The translations under genes and the position numbers were made by a program. From contig NW_014577528.1 of the NCBI RefSeq assembly GCF_000485595.1, forward strand, positions 125,523-154,972: a stretch of DNA of 29,450 nucleotides, in the 5' to 3' direction. Source of the stretch: Priapulus caudatus. Its lineage: Eukaryota > Priapulida > Priapulimorpha > Priapulimorphida > Priapulidae. Below, piece after piece: positions 28,731 to 29,450 of the stretch. Position 1 is the stretch's first letter, and each line of letters starts with the position of its first letter. The notes under the pieces were generated by a model. That model did not search any database. It was given only the letters and a program-made list of their open reading frames with translations, and was not told the origin of the DNA.

Positions 28731-29450
28731 GGCCTAAGGCCACCTATATAGAATTGTAATAATAGTGTATGATGGGGGCCCAAGGCCTTATATGTAGTAT
28801 ATTTGTATGGCGGGGGCCTAAGGCCACCTATATAGTATTGTAATAATAGAATAGTTTATGATGGAGGCCCAAGGCCACATATGTAGTATTGTATATGACG
28901 GTGGCCTAATGCCATCTACATAGTATTGTATAGTATAGCTATAGTGTATGCTGGCGGCCCACCAAGGCCACATAATATCAGGGGTTAACAAGAATTTTTG
29001 TCAATTATTGTCAAATTTGTCAAATATTTGTCATTATTAACCCCTGATAATATAGTATTGTGTATGAAGGGGGCCGAAGGCCTCCTGTATAGTATAGTGT
29101 GTGGAAAGCCTTGGTTGTAAGCTATATACCGCCTCCAGCAAAGAAAGGTAGGCTGCATCACTTGCACGGTGTATTATTGCGCCAGCGGAGCCCTAGGCCC
29201 CCGGTGGCTTAAAGGGATAGTTTACTCTAGGTTCTAGGGTTATTTTCAGTTAATTTAAGTTAAAATTAAGCTACATAAAAAGTTTCATGGTTCAATCACC
29301 ATTAGAAATATTATTAAAAAATGTTTTAAAACCAACGACTACAGTTTGATTACAACGACGGTGGCGCCACTTAAAGCGCACGATCTGATGAGTTGCGCAA
29401 AACCACTTTTCAGCCAAAGGCTACAGACCGAGGGTGTTTCTTATTTATTA
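28731..29450 (+). repeat. Dispersed repeat block, copy 2
   Basis: About three GGCC-rich monomers, a 68-bp hairpin element and a non-repetitive body, collinear with 21014-21798. It runs off the window end. This copy is compact and more regular than copy 1, so it is the better guide to the true sequence. Confidence 0.9.
28979..29046. mobile_element. 68-bp mini-hairpin element, copy 5, 7-bp TSD
   Basis: Termini CAGGGGTTAA and TTAACCCCTG are perfect inverted repeats. The inner part has repeated TTTGTCAA units. The exact 7-bp direct repeat ATAATAT flanks it (28972-28978 and 29047-29053), with differing bases beyond. It sits within repeat block copy 2. Confidence 0.8.

Overview
This is a stretch of animal (metazoan) nuclear DNA, about 60% A+T and mostly non-coding. 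It is crowded with microsatellites, minisatellites and non-autonomous DNA transposons. The evidence for an animal is GT-AG introns, a zona pellucida (ZP) domain gene, TTAGGG-type telomere-like tracts and Helitron/hAT/Mutator-type debris. The repeat style (TTTAGCTCATCTGA/GTCCG element, a hAT end beginning CAGTGGTTCCCAACC) suggests a marine invertebrate bilaterian. I cannot name the phylum from sequence alone.

The one well supported gene is on the + strand at 13.3-18.4 kb. It has a TATA box, a likely untranslated first exon and seven coding exons (13575-17724). Conceptual splicing gives a 372-residue single-pass membrane protein: signal peptide, ZP-N with four cysteines, ZP-C with six cysteines, furin site RRKR, external hydrophobic patch, transmembrane helix and a 13-residue tail. 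Its introns and 3' UTR carry several insertions described below. Two further open stretches (2957-3108 and 11709-11830) could be isolated exons of unrecognised genes, but support is weak.

Layout. 0-5.1 kb: CT microsatellites separated by unremarkable DNA. 5.1-8.7 kb: AT-rich DNA with two decayed Helitron helicase C-termini (6883-7203 and 7367-7496). 8.78-9.82 kb: a fold-back structure whose arms are a 16-bp minisatellite in opposite orientations around a telomere-like tract and a TTATTACT-type array. 10.6-11.0 kb: 60-bp tandem repeats. 12.1-12.9 kb: TG and CA arrays. 13.3-18.4 kb: the ZP gene. 18.7-18.96 kb: a GA microsatellite with a 10-N gap. 19.9-21.8 kb and 28.7-29.45 kb: two copies of a GGCC-rich repeat block. 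24.4-28.1 kb: four inverted-repeat elements in a row.

The most novel-looking signal is a family of very small (40-68 bp) near-perfect hairpins with termini CARGRGYTAA. Three non-microsatellite copies are each flanked by a different exact 7-bp direct repeat, as expected of transposed mini-MITEs. A second signal is that all three telomere-like tracts lie inside inverted-repeat-bounded elements, and two of these elements share a tRNA-derived module although their termini are unrelated.
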